A DNA stretch of 64,000 nucleotides from the NCBI RefSeq assembly GCF_013410375.1, contig NZ_JACCFL010000001.1, positions 4,092,001-4,156,000 of the forward strand, read 5' to 3'. The stretch comes from Leifsonia shinshuensis (GTDB lineage Bacteria; Actinomycetota; Actinomycetes; Actinomycetales; Microbacteriaceae). The translations under genes were made by a program, and so were the position numbers. Positions 25,404 through 32,966 of the stretch are shown piece after piece. The stretch's first letter is position 1. Every line of letters starts with the position of its first letter. Below the pieces are notes generated by a model. That model did not search any database. It worked only from the letters and a program-made list of their open reading frames with translations, and was not told where the DNA came from.

Positions 25404-26261
25404 ATGAGCTCCACCACCACAAGAGCGGCCGCGCGCGATGTGCGCGCCGCTGCGCCCCTCGACCCCGTCCCCGTCGTTGGGCCGGACTGGCTCGAATCCC
25501 ATCTCGCGGACCCCGGCGTCCGCGTCATCGAGGTGGATGTGAACGCCACCGCGTACACGTCCGGCCACCTCCCGGGCGCCGTGCTCTGGAACCCGTACGC
25601 CGACTTCAAACGCCCGGACTACCGGCCGGTCGGCGACGACGCGATCCGGGCGCTGTTCGAACGCTCGGGCATCACGCCCGACACGACCGTCGTGCTCTAC
25701 GGCTACGCTCCGTCGCTCGCGTTCTGGCTCCTGAAGCTGTACCGGCACAGGGATGTGCGCATCCTCGACACCTCCCGCGCGGTCTGGCAGGAGGCCGGCC
25801 GGCCCTTCACGACCGAGACGCCCGAGGTGACGCCCTCCCGGTATCCGCTGCCCGCTCCGGACGACTCGATCCGGGCCACCGCCGCCGACGTGCGCGCGGC
25901 GATCGGACGCCCCGGCACGACGATCGTGGACGCCCGCAGCGCCGCCGAGTACACCGGCGAGCGCTTCTGGCCGTCCGGGACCCCGGAGCCGGGTGGCCGC
26001 ACGGGTCACGTCCCGTCGGCGGTGAACGTGGATGCCGCCGGCGTGTTCGACGAGCGCGGCCGGTTCCGCGACCGCGACACCCTGGCGGGCATGTTCGCGT
26101 CGGTCGACCCGGACGCGGACGTCATCACCTACTGCACGATCGGCAACCGCGGCGCGGCGGAGTGGTTCGTGCTGCGGTACCTGCTCGGGCACGCGAACGC
26201 GCGCGTCTACGACGGCTCGTGGGCGGAGTGGGGGCACGAGACGGACACGCCGATCGAGTGA
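25404..26261 (+). CDS. Two-domain rhodanese (sulfurtransferase)
   Basis: This 285-residue protein has two rhodanese domains. The C-terminal one carries the active-site loop YCTIGNRGAA, with Cys as the sulfur carrier; the N-terminal one has LYGYAPSLAF at the same place and lacks Cys, as is usual for the structural half. It probably transfers sulfane sulfur from thiosulfate or mercaptopyruvate. TAAGGAGG precedes ATG 25404 by 5 nt. It ends facing the ABC permease, with a hairpin lying in the end of that gene. Confidence 0.92.
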   Translation: MSSTTTRAAARDVRAAAPLDPVPVVGPDWLESHLADPGVRVIEVDVNATAYTSGHLPGAVLWNPYADFKRPDYRPVGDDAIRALFERSGITPDTTVVLYGYAPSLAFWLLKLYRHRDVRILDTSRAVWQEAGRPFTTETPEVTPSRYPLPAPDDSIRATAADVRAAIGRPGTTIVDARSAAEYTGERFWPSGTPEPGGRTGHVPSAVNVDAAGVFDERGRFRDRDTLAGMFASVDPDADVITYCTIGNRGAAEWFVLRYLLGHANARVYDGSWAEWGHETDTPIE

Positions 26262-26270
26262 GCGACCGGA

Positions 26271-27083
26271 CTAGCTGTCCTTCCGGATCCACCGGAAGGA
26301 CAGCCGGCAGGCGATCAGCCCGGCGACCAGCCAGATCAGGAGCACCACGGCGATCCAGCCGAGCTGCCAGCTGCCGCTCGGCTCCGCCGCCTCGAAGCTC
26401 GCGGGCAGGAACACGCTCCGCATCCCCTGCGCGATCCACTTGAGCGGGAACAGGCTGGCGATGTTCTGCAGCCAGGTCGGCAGCAGGTTGAACGCCAGGT
26501 AGACGCCGGAGATGAACTGCAGCACCAGCACGATCGGGATGATCACCGCCGTCGCGCTCTTGCCCGTGCGCGGAACCGCCGACAGCGCGATACCCAGCAC
26601 CGCGGAGGTCACGATGCCGAGCGCGTAGATCCAGGCGAAGCGCAGCCAGGACTGCGGGTCGGTCGGCAGCGCCACCCCGAAGAGCACCCGGGCGACGAAC
26701 AGCAGGAGCCCGATCTGCAGGATGCTCGTCGCGATGACCTGGCCCATCTTGCCGAGGAAGTAGGAGACCACCGGCAGCGGCGTGCCGCCCAGGCGTTTCA
26801 GGGTCCCGTCGCTCTTCTCCATGGCGATGTCGACGGCCAGGTTCTGCACCCCGCTCAGCAGGATGCCGGCGGCGATCATCCCGGGCAGGTAGTAGGCGGC
26901 CTGGCTGATGCCGCCGCTGCCGTCCGGGGCGGCGCCGACCTTGCCGAGGCCCTGGAAGGCGACGGAGAAGATCCCGAGCATGACCACCGGGAAGAGGAAT
27001 GTGAAGAAGATCGTGTCCGCCTGGCGGAAGTACACGAGCACCTCGTAGCGGATCCTGGCCCAGCCCAGGGCGACCGAGGTCAT
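26271..27083 (-). CDS. ABC-2 type exporter permease
   Basis: This 270-residue membrane protein has six hydrophobic helices with the layout of ABC-2 permeases used for drug, polyketide or lipid export. EKSDGTLKRLGGTPLP between the second and third helices is the typical cytoplasmic coupling motif. It overlaps the ATPase stop by 4 nt (ATGA), so the two make one exporter. The last codons (RWIRKDS and stop) are part of a perfect hairpin that could end transcription from the opposite direction. Confidence 0.93.
   Translation of the reverse strand: MTSVALGWARIRYEVLVYFRQADTIFFTFLFPVVMLGIFSVAFQGLGKVGAAPDGSGGISQAAYYLPGMIAAGILLSGVQNLAVDIAMEKSDGTLKRLGGTPLPVVSYFLGKMGQVIATSILQIGLLLFVARVLFGVALPTDPQSWLRFAWIYALGIVTSAVLGIALSAVPRTGKSATAVIIPIVLVLQFISGVYLAFNLLPTWLQNIASLFPLKWIAQGMRSVFLPASFEAAEPSGSWQLGWIAVVLLIWLVAGLIACRLSFRWIRKDS
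26274..26304. terminator. Perfect 13-bp hairpin embedded in the permease 3' end
   Basis: GCTGTCCTTCCGG (26274-26286) and CCGGAAGGACAGC (26292-26304) are perfect inverted repeats around the 5-nt loop ATCCA. It starts 12 nt after the rhodanese stop and lies wholly within the permease codons, encoding LSFRWIRKDS. It probably terminates the rhodanese transcript, and the permease transcript too, without a U-tract. Confidence 0.7.
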
Positions 27084-28000
27084 GCCGCCACCTCCTCGCC
27101 GGACGCCGCGCCCCGGGCGCCGGCTCCGCTCGCCGTGGCCGCCCGCTCGTCGGCCTCCCGCACCAGGCCGAGGTAGATGTCCTCCAGGCTCGGGCGGATC
27201 ACCTCCAGGTCGCGTGGCTCACCGCCGGCCTCCGCGGACAGCCGGGCGACGAGCGCGCCCGGGGTGTCCGTGCGCTCCTCGTGCGGCGCGCCGGTCGCGT
27301 CCCGCCAGCGGACGATCGGTACGCGCGCCGCCTGACCGCCGATCGCGTCCACCGCCCCGATGTCGAGCAGGGCGCCGTGCGCGATCACCGCGGCCCGGTC
27401 GCTGAGCTGCGCGGCCTCGTCCAGGTAGTGGGTGGTGAGCAGGATGGTCGTGCCCTCCCGTTTCAGCGTGCGGACCAGCTCCCAGAACTGCCGCCGCGCC
27501 TCCGGGTCGAACCCGGTGGTCGGCTCGTCCAGGAACAGCAGCTCGGGACGCCCGATCACGCCGAGCGCGACGTCCAGCCGCCGGCGCTGGCCGCCGGAGA
27601 GGTTGCGGATGCGGACCTTCGCCTTCTCCTCCAGCCCGACCGCAGCGATGACCTCCTCGACGTCGCGGCTGCGCGGGTAGTACCGCGCGAACTGGGTGAG
27701 CTGCTCGCGCACGGTCACGTTCGCGGCCTCGGCGCCCGACTGCAGCACGATCCCGAGCCGCGCCTTCCACGCCGTCCCCGCCTTGCCGGGGTCGACGCCG
27801 AGCACGCTCGCCTCGCCGCCGGACCGGTCGCGGTAGCCCTCCAGGATCTCGATGGTCGTGCTCTTCCCCGCGCCGTTGGGCCCGAGCAGCGCGAACGTCT
27901 CCCCGTCGGCGATCTCGAAGTCGACACCGCGCAGGGCCTCGAACGACCCGTACGACTTGCGGAGGCCGCGCACGACCACGGCGGGAGGACGTGAGCTCAT
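27080..28000 (-). CDS. ABC exporter ATP-binding protein
   Basis: This 306-residue ATPase partners the permease. Walker A is LLGPNGAGKSTT, the signature LSGGQRRRLDVALG, Walker B LLFLDEPTTGFDP and the H-loop TTHYLDEA. The C-terminal 80 residues form the DUF4162-type regulatory tail. ATG 28000 was chosen as the family start; the frame continues to 28039 without a ribosome site. The gene follows a 24-bp inverted repeat that ends 33 nt upstream and may control it. Confidence 0.93.
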   Translation of the reverse strand: MSSRPPAVVVRGLRKSYGSFEALRGVDFEIADGETFALLGPNGAGKSTTIEILEGYRDRSGGEASVLGVDPGKAGTAWKARLGIVLQSGAEAANVTVREQLTQFARYYPRSRDVEEVIAAVGLEEKAKVRIRNLSGGQRRRLDVALGVIGRPELLFLDEPTTGFDPEARRQFWELVRTLKREGTTILLTTHYLDEAAQLSDRAAVIAHGALLDIGAVDAIGGQAARVPIVRWRDATGAPHEERTDTPGALVARLSAEAGGEPRDLEVIRPSLEDIYLGLVREADERAATASGAGARGAASGEEVAA

Positions 28001-28032
28001 GCGCCCATCATGCCGCGCGCTGCTCCCGCGCG

Positions 28033-28104
28033 CAGCCATCTCTTCCTCACTTCCTCCCGCTCGGGCGCGGCGTGTCGCGAGAGGAAGTGAGGAAGCGATG
28101 GCTG
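28033..28104. repeat. 24-bp inverted repeat with 24-nt spacer upstream of the ABC exporter
   Basis: CAGCCATCTCTTCCTCACTT plus CCTC (28033-28056) pairs with GAGGAAGTGAGGAAGCGATG plus GCTG (28081-28104) with a single mismatch. The arms contain a direct TTCCTC repeat. It sits between the DUF1905 stop and the exporter start. It could be an operator for a dimeric or tetrameric regulator, a terminator of the upstream gene, or the end of a small mobile element. Confidence 0.75.
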
Positions 28105-28129
28105 GGGACGGCGGGCGGCGGGGCGGAGC

Positions 28130-28393
28130 TCAGCGGTCGGGGTCGGCCACCAGCTCGACCTCGACCTCGTCGCCCGCTCCGCGGCCGGTGGCCTTGCGGG
28201 TCGCCGCGTTGAACGAGACGAGGTACCGGCCGCCCAGCACTCCGATGGTGTTCGGGTAGGTGTAGCCGCCGTCGATCGTCACGATGACGGGCACGCGCTT
28301 GCCGCGGCCGAAGCCGAGCACGACCTCCTCCGGGACGACGATCGCGACGTTGTTGCCGCCGGTCGACTCCAGGACGGTGCGGAAGACGGTCAT
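28130..28393 (-). CDS. DUF1905 protein
   Basis: This 87-residue protein is a small beta-barrel of the DUF1905 family, recognisable from KRVPVIVTIDGGYTYPNTIGVLGGRYLV and KATGRGAGDEVEVELVAD. The biochemical function of the family is not established. The ATG at 28393 is preceded by GGAGGTCCG. It is transcribed toward the ABC exporter but is separated from it by 129 bp with a strong inverted repeat, so co-transcription is doubtful. Confidence 0.88.
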   Translation of the reverse strand: MTVFRTVLESTGGNNVAIVVPEEVVLGFGRGKRVPVIVTIDGGYTYPNTIGVLGGRYLVSFNAATRKATGRGAGDEVEVELVADPDR

Positions 28394-28440
28394 CGGACCT
28401 CCAGCGGCTCGGCTCGGCGGATGAAGGGGCTGGTGCGGGT

Positions 28441-28468
28441 GCCGACGATGCTAGCCGAAATCGTCGGC
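28441..28468 (-). promoter_or_regulatory. Palindrome with an embedded -10 upstream of DUF1905
   Basis: GCCGACGAT (28441-28449) and ATCGTCGGC (28460-28468) are perfect inverted repeats around GCTAGCCGAA. On the minus strand TAGCAT (28453-28448) overlaps the left arm and could be the -10 of the DUF1905 gene, about 55 nt from its start. A regulator bound here would block the promoter. Confidence 0.4.
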
Positions 28469-28582
28469 AAGGCATCGACTTTCTGCGCGAATCGGACAAC
28501 ACTTGCGCTGACGTGACAGCGCTGACCCGAAGGGCAGCGGTCGCCACCCGGGCTTGCTCGCCGTGACGGGCGGGAGACCAGC

Positions 28583-28616
28583 GGCGGGGACGAGTGTTCG
28601 GGACCTCGTCCCCGCC
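28583..28616 (-). terminator. Perfect 12-bp hairpin after the FAD/Fe-S gene
   Basis: GGCGGGGACGAG (28583-28594) and CTCGTCCCCGCC (28605-28616) are perfect inverted repeats with a 10-nt loop, 16 nt downstream of the stop of the oxidoreductase gene. This is a strong GC-rich hairpin without a U-tract, fitting an actinobacterial terminator. Confidence 0.7.
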
Positions 28617-28632
28617 TTCGGACGACGTGCGA

Positions 28633-31600
28633 TCAGGAGCGCTGCCGGACCCGGTCCGAGGCGAGCGCGCGCTCGACGGCGACGGCGGGGACGCGCTCCG
28701 CGACCCGGCCGGGCCGGTCCACTCGCGCGGGCACGCCGCGGCGCGCCCCGAGCCGCAGGGCCAGGACCTCGGCGAGGTGCAGCGGCCGGGAGGTCTCGGT
28801 CAGCCCGGCGGTGCCGCCCAACTGCTCCACCTGCGTGCGGCAGCTGAACCCGTCCGCGATCACGCGGGCGTCCGCCCCGGCGGAACGGATGGCCGGCAGC
28901 AGCGCGTGCTCGGCAGCCGCCGCCGACACGTCGAGGTGCCCGGCCTCGAACCCGAAGTTGCCGGCCAGGCCGCAGCAGCCCTCCACGGTGGTGGTCTCGA
29001 CGCCGGCCGCGTCGAGGAGGGCCTGGTCGGCGCCGAAGCCGCCCACGGCGTGCTGGTGGCAGTGCGGCTGCACGACCGCCGAGCCGCCGACGTGCGGAGG
29101 CGACCACTCGGGGGTCCGCAGCAGCAGCTCGGCGAAGGAGGTCGCCCGCTCGGCGACCGCGGCCACGTTCGCGTCGTCCGGCAGCAGCTCCGGCGCGTCG
29201 GAGCGGAACACGGCGAGGCAGCTCGGCTCCAGCCCCACCAGCGGCACGCCGTCGCCCAGCGCCGCGGCGAGCGCCGCCGCCGTGTGCGCGAGCATCCGGG
29301 ACGCCGTCGCGAGCTGCCCTGTCGAGATCCAGGTCAGGCCGCAGCAGAGGTGCCCGGGCGGCAGCACGACGCGATAGCCGGCGTCCTCCAGCACGGCGAC
29401 GGCGGCGCGCCCGATGGAGGGGTGGAAGTTGTCGGTGAAGGTGTCCGGCCAGATCATCACGTCGCCCAGCGGCGCCGGAGGCGCGGGCGGCCGGGCGGCG
29501 AACCAGTCGGTGAAGCGCTGCGGCGCGAACCGCGGGACCGGCCGGTCGGGCTCCACCCCGCCCAGGCGCTTCGCGGCGCGGGAGACGCCGGGGACGCGCG
29601 CGAGCCGGTTGACCAGCGTCGGCGCGACGCTCGCCAGCCGGGCCCAGACCGGCAGCCAGCCCATCGTGTAGTGCGCGGCGGGGCGCAGCCTCCCCGCGTA
29701 GTGGTGCGAGAGGAACTCCGCCTTGTAGGTCGCCATGTCGACGTTCACCGGGCAGTCGGTCTTGCAACCCTTGCACGACAGGCACAGGTCGAGCGCGTCG
29801 CGCACCTCGGTCGAGCGCCAGCCGTCCTCGATCGGGCTCTCCCGGTACTGGCCCTCCAGCATCTCGAACAGCAGGCGCGACCGGCCGCGGGTGGAGTGCT
29901 CCTCCTCGTTCGTCGCGCGGAACGACGGGCACATGACGTTGCCGCTGTGGCTGCGGCAGTTGCCGACGCCCACGCAGCGCAGGGCGGCGCGGTCGAACCG
30001 GCCGCGGTCCTTCGGGTAGGAGAAGTGCAGTTCGACGTCGACCTTCGGTCCGTAGCCGGCGCCGAGGCGCAGGTTCTCGGTCGGCAGGTAGGGGCGCACC
30101 AGCTTGCCCGGATTCATCCGGTCGAGCGGGTCGAACAGCGCTTTGAACCGCTCGAACAGCCGGACGACCTCGTCGCCGAACATGACGGGGAACAGGGCCG
30201 CGCGGGACTGGCCGTCGCCGTGCTCCCCCGACAGCGAGCCGCCGTAGCGGGCGACCAGCTCGGCGCCGCGGCCGATGAACGCGCGGTAGTGCGCGATCCC
30301 CTCCTCGGTGACGAGGTCGAAGGGGATGCGGCAGTGCACGCAGCCATGGCCGAAGTGGCCGTACCGGGAGACGTTCTCGTAGCCGAACTCGTCGAGGAGC
30401 GCGCCGAAGTCGCGCAGGTAGGCGCCGAGCCGCTCCGGGGGGACGGCGGCGTCCTCCCAGCCCTCCCACGTGTCGGGCCGGCCGGGGATCCACGCGGTCG
30501 CGCCGAGGCCGGCCTCGCGCACCTCCAGGATCTCCTTCTGGTGCGCCGGATCGTCGAACGCGCGGTCGTCCGGGACGACGTCGCGCTCGCGGAGCGCGGC
30601 GACCGTCCGCTGCGCCTTCGCGTCGGACTCCTCCTTGCTGTCGCCGCCGAACTCGCAGACCAGCCAGCCGCCGCCCTCCGGGAGCAGGTGCAGCGCCTCC
30701 ACGTTCTGCCGCTTGGTCTTCTGGTCGTCCACCAGGACGCTGTCCAGGCCCTCGATGGTCAGCGGGCCGTGCTCGGCGATCGTGGGGGCGGCGTCGGCGG
30801 CGTCCTCGATGCTCGGGAAGCCGAGCACCAGGAAGGTGCGCGCCGCGGGCACCGGCACCAGGTCGAGCTCGGCGTGCAGCACGGTGACCAGGGTGGACTC
30901 GGAGCCGACCAGCGCCTTCGCCACGTCGAAGCCCGCCTCCGGCAGCAGCGCGTCGAGGTTGTAGCCCGAGACGCGCCGAGGGATGCGCGGGTAGCGCTCG
31001 CGGATCAGGTCGCCGTCCTCCTCGGCGAGGTCGCGCAGGGCGGTGTACAGCTCGGCGACCCGGCCGCCGGCGCGCTGGATGCGCTCGAACTCCTCGGTGG
31101 AGGTCGGCCCAGCCCAGAACCGGTCGCCCTCGTAGGTCAGCACCTCCAGCCGACGGACGTTGTCGTCCGTCTTGCCGTAGGCCTGCGCGCTGGAGCCGCA
31201 CGAGTTGTTGCCGATCATTCCGCCGAGCGTGCAGTGCGAGTGGGTGGCCGGCTTCGGGCCGAACTGCAGCCCGTGCGGCGCGAGGACCGCGTTCAGGTCG
31301 TCCAGCACGATGCCGGGCTCGACCACTGCCACGCGCGCGTCCACGTCGAGCGAGACCACCCGGTCGCAGTACTTGCTCCAGTCGATGACCACGCCATGGT
31401 TGGTGCACTGCCCGGCGAGACTCGTGCCGCCTCCCCGGCTGAGGAGGGGCGCGCCGAACTCGCGGCAGACGGCGATGGCCTCCACGCCGGCCTCAACCGT
31501 GCGCGGGACGACGACGCCGATCGGCACCTGCCGGTAGTTGGAGGCGTCGGTGGCGTAGGCCGCGCGGCTGCCGTCGTCGAACCGGACCTCCCCGTCGACC

Positions 31601-31659
31601 CGGTCGGCGAGCGCGCCGGCGAGCGTGCGGACGTCCACTCCTCCGGAGGTGATGGTCAT
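28633..31659 (-). CDS. FAD-linked and Fe-S oxidoreductase, GlcD/GlpC-type fusion
   Basis: This 1008-residue protein probably oxidises a D-2-hydroxyacid such as D-lactate, glycolate or D-2-hydroxyglutarate and passes electrons to quinones. Order: FAD-binding PCMH domain (about 20-215, LLSRGGGTSLAGQ, GGMIGNNSCGS), FAD-oxidase C domain (to about 540, GEHGDGQSR), an Fe-S segment with LCLSCKGCKTDCPVN, and two CCG domains (HLCCGLTW, GCCGLAGNFGFE). Fusion of the GlcD- and GlpC-like halves into one chain is known from other bacteria. ATG 31659 follows GGAGG at about 7 nt. It is monocistronic with a strong hairpin downstream; the substrate is not decided by sequence. Confidence 0.93.
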   Translation of the reverse strand: MTITSGGVDVRTLAGALADRVDGEVRFDDGSRAAYATDASNYRQVPIGVVVPRTVEAGVEAIAVCREFGAPLLSRGGGTSLAGQCTNHGVVIDWSKYCDRVVSLDVDARVAVVEPGIVLDDLNAVLAPHGLQFGPKPATHSHCTLGGMIGNNSCGSSAQAYGKTDDNVRRLEVLTYEGDRFWAGPTSTEEFERIQRAGGRVAELYTALRDLAEEDGDLIRERYPRIPRRVSGYNLDALLPEAGFDVAKALVGSESTLVTVLHAELDLVPVPAARTFLVLGFPSIEDAADAAPTIAEHGPLTIEGLDSVLVDDQKTKRQNVEALHLLPEGGGWLVCEFGGDSKEESDAKAQRTVAALRERDVVPDDRAFDDPAHQKEILEVREAGLGATAWIPGRPDTWEGWEDAAVPPERLGAYLRDFGALLDEFGYENVSRYGHFGHGCVHCRIPFDLVTEEGIAHYRAFIGRGAELVARYGGSLSGEHGDGQSRAALFPVMFGDEVVRLFERFKALFDPLDRMNPGKLVRPYLPTENLRLGAGYGPKVDVELHFSYPKDRGRFDRAALRCVGVGNCRSHSGNVMCPSFRATNEEEHSTRGRSRLLFEMLEGQYRESPIEDGWRSTEVRDALDLCLSCKGCKTDCPVNVDMATYKAEFLSHHYAGRLRPAAHYTMGWLPVWARLASVAPTLVNRLARVPGVSRAAKRLGGVEPDRPVPRFAPQRFTDWFAARPPAPPAPLGDVMIWPDTFTDNFHPSIGRAAVAVLEDAGYRVVLPPGHLCCGLTWISTGQLATASRMLAHTAAALAAALGDGVPLVGLEPSCLAVFRSDAPELLPDDANVAAVAERATSFAELLLRTPEWSPPHVGGSAVVQPHCHQHAVGGFGADQALLDAAGVETTTVEGCCGLAGNFGFEAGHLDVSAAAAEHALLPAIRSAGADARVIADGFSCRTQVEQLGGTAGLTETSRPLHLAEVLALRLGARRGVPARVDRPGRVAERVPAVAVERALASDRVRQRS

Positions 31660-31867
31660 GGTCGTGCCTCCCCGCTCGTCGCGGCGCCTGGTCGTCCCGA
31701 CGTCTGGTCGTCCCGACGCGAGGGCCACGGTACTCAGGGGCGGCGCGCTGCGCGAGGGGTGCGGCTCCGGCGCCGTCCAGTGGTCGGCCAGGAGGCGTTC
31801 AGGGGGCGCAAAGGGCGGCTTCCTAGGGTGGGTGGTCCGAGCGAGTGGTCCGGGAGGGAGGCACGGG

Positions 31868-32422
31868 ATGCGCAAGGCTGTCGTCGCCCTGATGGTCGCC
31901 ACCCTCGTGGTCGCCGGCGGACTGTTCGCCGCCTCCCGGATCACGATCGAGCCGGCCGGCTCCGCGACTCCCCCGTGCGCGGACGCCGCAGCCACGACGG
32001 TGGCGGGACGCGCCGTGCCGAAGGGGCCCGTCGCCGGGTTCTGCGCGCCGGAGCTCGCGATGGCCGCCACGATCCTCGCCGCCGCGCGGGACCAGGGCGT
32101 CGGGCAGTACGGCGAGACGATCGGCGTCATGACCGCGATCGGCGAGTCCGGCCTCCGGAACCTCGACTACGGCGACGCCGCCGGTCCGGACAGCCGCGGC
32201 CTGTTCCAGCAGCGCGACAACGGCGCCTGGGGCACGCTCGCCGACCGGATGGACCCTTACACCGCCGCGACGAACTTCTTCCGGAAGCTGGAACGCCTCC
32301 CCGGCTGGCAGTCGATGACGCCCACCCAGGCCGCGCACGCCGTCCAGGTCAACGCCGACCCCGACTACTACGCGCAGTACTGGGGCGAGGCGCAGACCGT
32401 CGTCGCCGCACTCGGCGGCTAG
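31868..32422 (+). CDS. Secreted lysozyme-like protein
   Basis: This 184-residue protein has an N-terminal signal or anchor helix (RKAVVALMVATLVVAGGLF) and a compact domain with ILAAARDQGVGQYGETIGVMTAIGESGLRNLDYGD and GLFQQRDNGAWGT. The Glu in GESGL and the LFQQR strand are as in small actinobacterial transglycosylase-like proteins that cleave peptidoglycan. Two Cys flank the linker (about 37 and 59), possibly bonded. GGGAGGGAGG precedes ATG 31868. Catalysis is inferred from the fold only. Confidence 0.82.
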   Translation: MRKAVVALMVATLVVAGGLFAASRITIEPAGSATPPCADAAATTVAGRAVPKGPVAGFCAPELAMAATILAAARDQGVGQYGETIGVMTAIGESGLRNLDYGDAAGPDSRGLFQQRDNGAWGTLADRMDPYTAATNFFRKLERLPGWQSMTPTQAAHAVQVNADPDYYAQYWGEAQTVVAALGG

Positions 32423-32434
32423 CGATAGCGGCGG

Positions 32435-32653
32435 TCAGCGGAGGTAGGAGGCGTCTGGGCCGGTGTCGCCGGAGCTCTCCAACGGCGGGTCGCGCAGCTC
32501 GCTGAGCTCGGCGACAGCGCTCTCGATCGCGTCGAGCGCGAGCCGCAGCGGTTCCACCCACGCCGCAGGGCCGGCGCTTGCGGCGGTCGCGGCGACGGCG
32601 AGGCTCTTGCGGGCCCGGCGGATGGCGTCCTCGGCGGTCTCCAGGTTGTCCAT
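32435..32653 (-). CDS. Small hypothetical alpha-helical protein
   Basis: This 72-residue acidic protein (MDNLETAEDAIRRARKSLAV, then Ala-rich helix, ending in DPPLESSGDTGPDASYLR) has no recognisable family. Codons have the GC-rich third-position pattern of real genes. It is convergent with the lysozyme-like gene. The ribosome site is weak (GGGACG about 10 nt before the ATG at 32653). Confidence 0.55.
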   Translation of the reverse strand: MDNLETAEDAIRRARKSLAVAATAASAGPAAWVEPLRLALDAIESAVAELSELRDPPLESSGDTGPDASYLR

Positions 32654-32810
32654 GTCGTCATCGTCCCACCGCGCGGCCCCGTGCGGGACTCCTGAGAGTC
32701 CTGACAGACGACGCGCGCATCGCCCAGCCGGCGTTCACCTGCGCTTCCCGCCCGCCGCCTGGGATGCCGCGCCCGACACACCGAGCGCGCCCCGGACGGC
32801 GTAACCCCGC

Positions 32811-32890
32811 ATTCATGAACCGTTTGGTTGACCCCCTCATGAGGGACGCAGCAGTGTCGTGCCTGTGACCTCGCCATGAGGTCCCTCAAC
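32811..32890 (+). promoter_or_regulatory. Palindromic regulatory region before the secreted phosphoesterase
   Basis: The 313-bp gap 32654-32966 holds no credible gene. It contains a perfect 12-bp palindrome CCCTCATGAGGG (32834-32845) and a second related element TGAGGTCCCTCA at about 32877-32888, so TGAGG/CCTCA half-sites recur. Just before the first, on the minus strand, GGTCAACCAAACGGTTCATG resembles the 11-nt direct-repeat PHO box of actinobacteria. Phosphate control of a secreted phosphatase-like gene would make sense but is unproven. Confidence 0.5.
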
Positions 32891-32966
32891 CGGTCGGGAC
32901 ACCCTCGCATCGCTCCCGGCCGGGCCGCCTTCTCAGCTCCTCCGCTCTCGGGAAAGGTCTCGCTCC

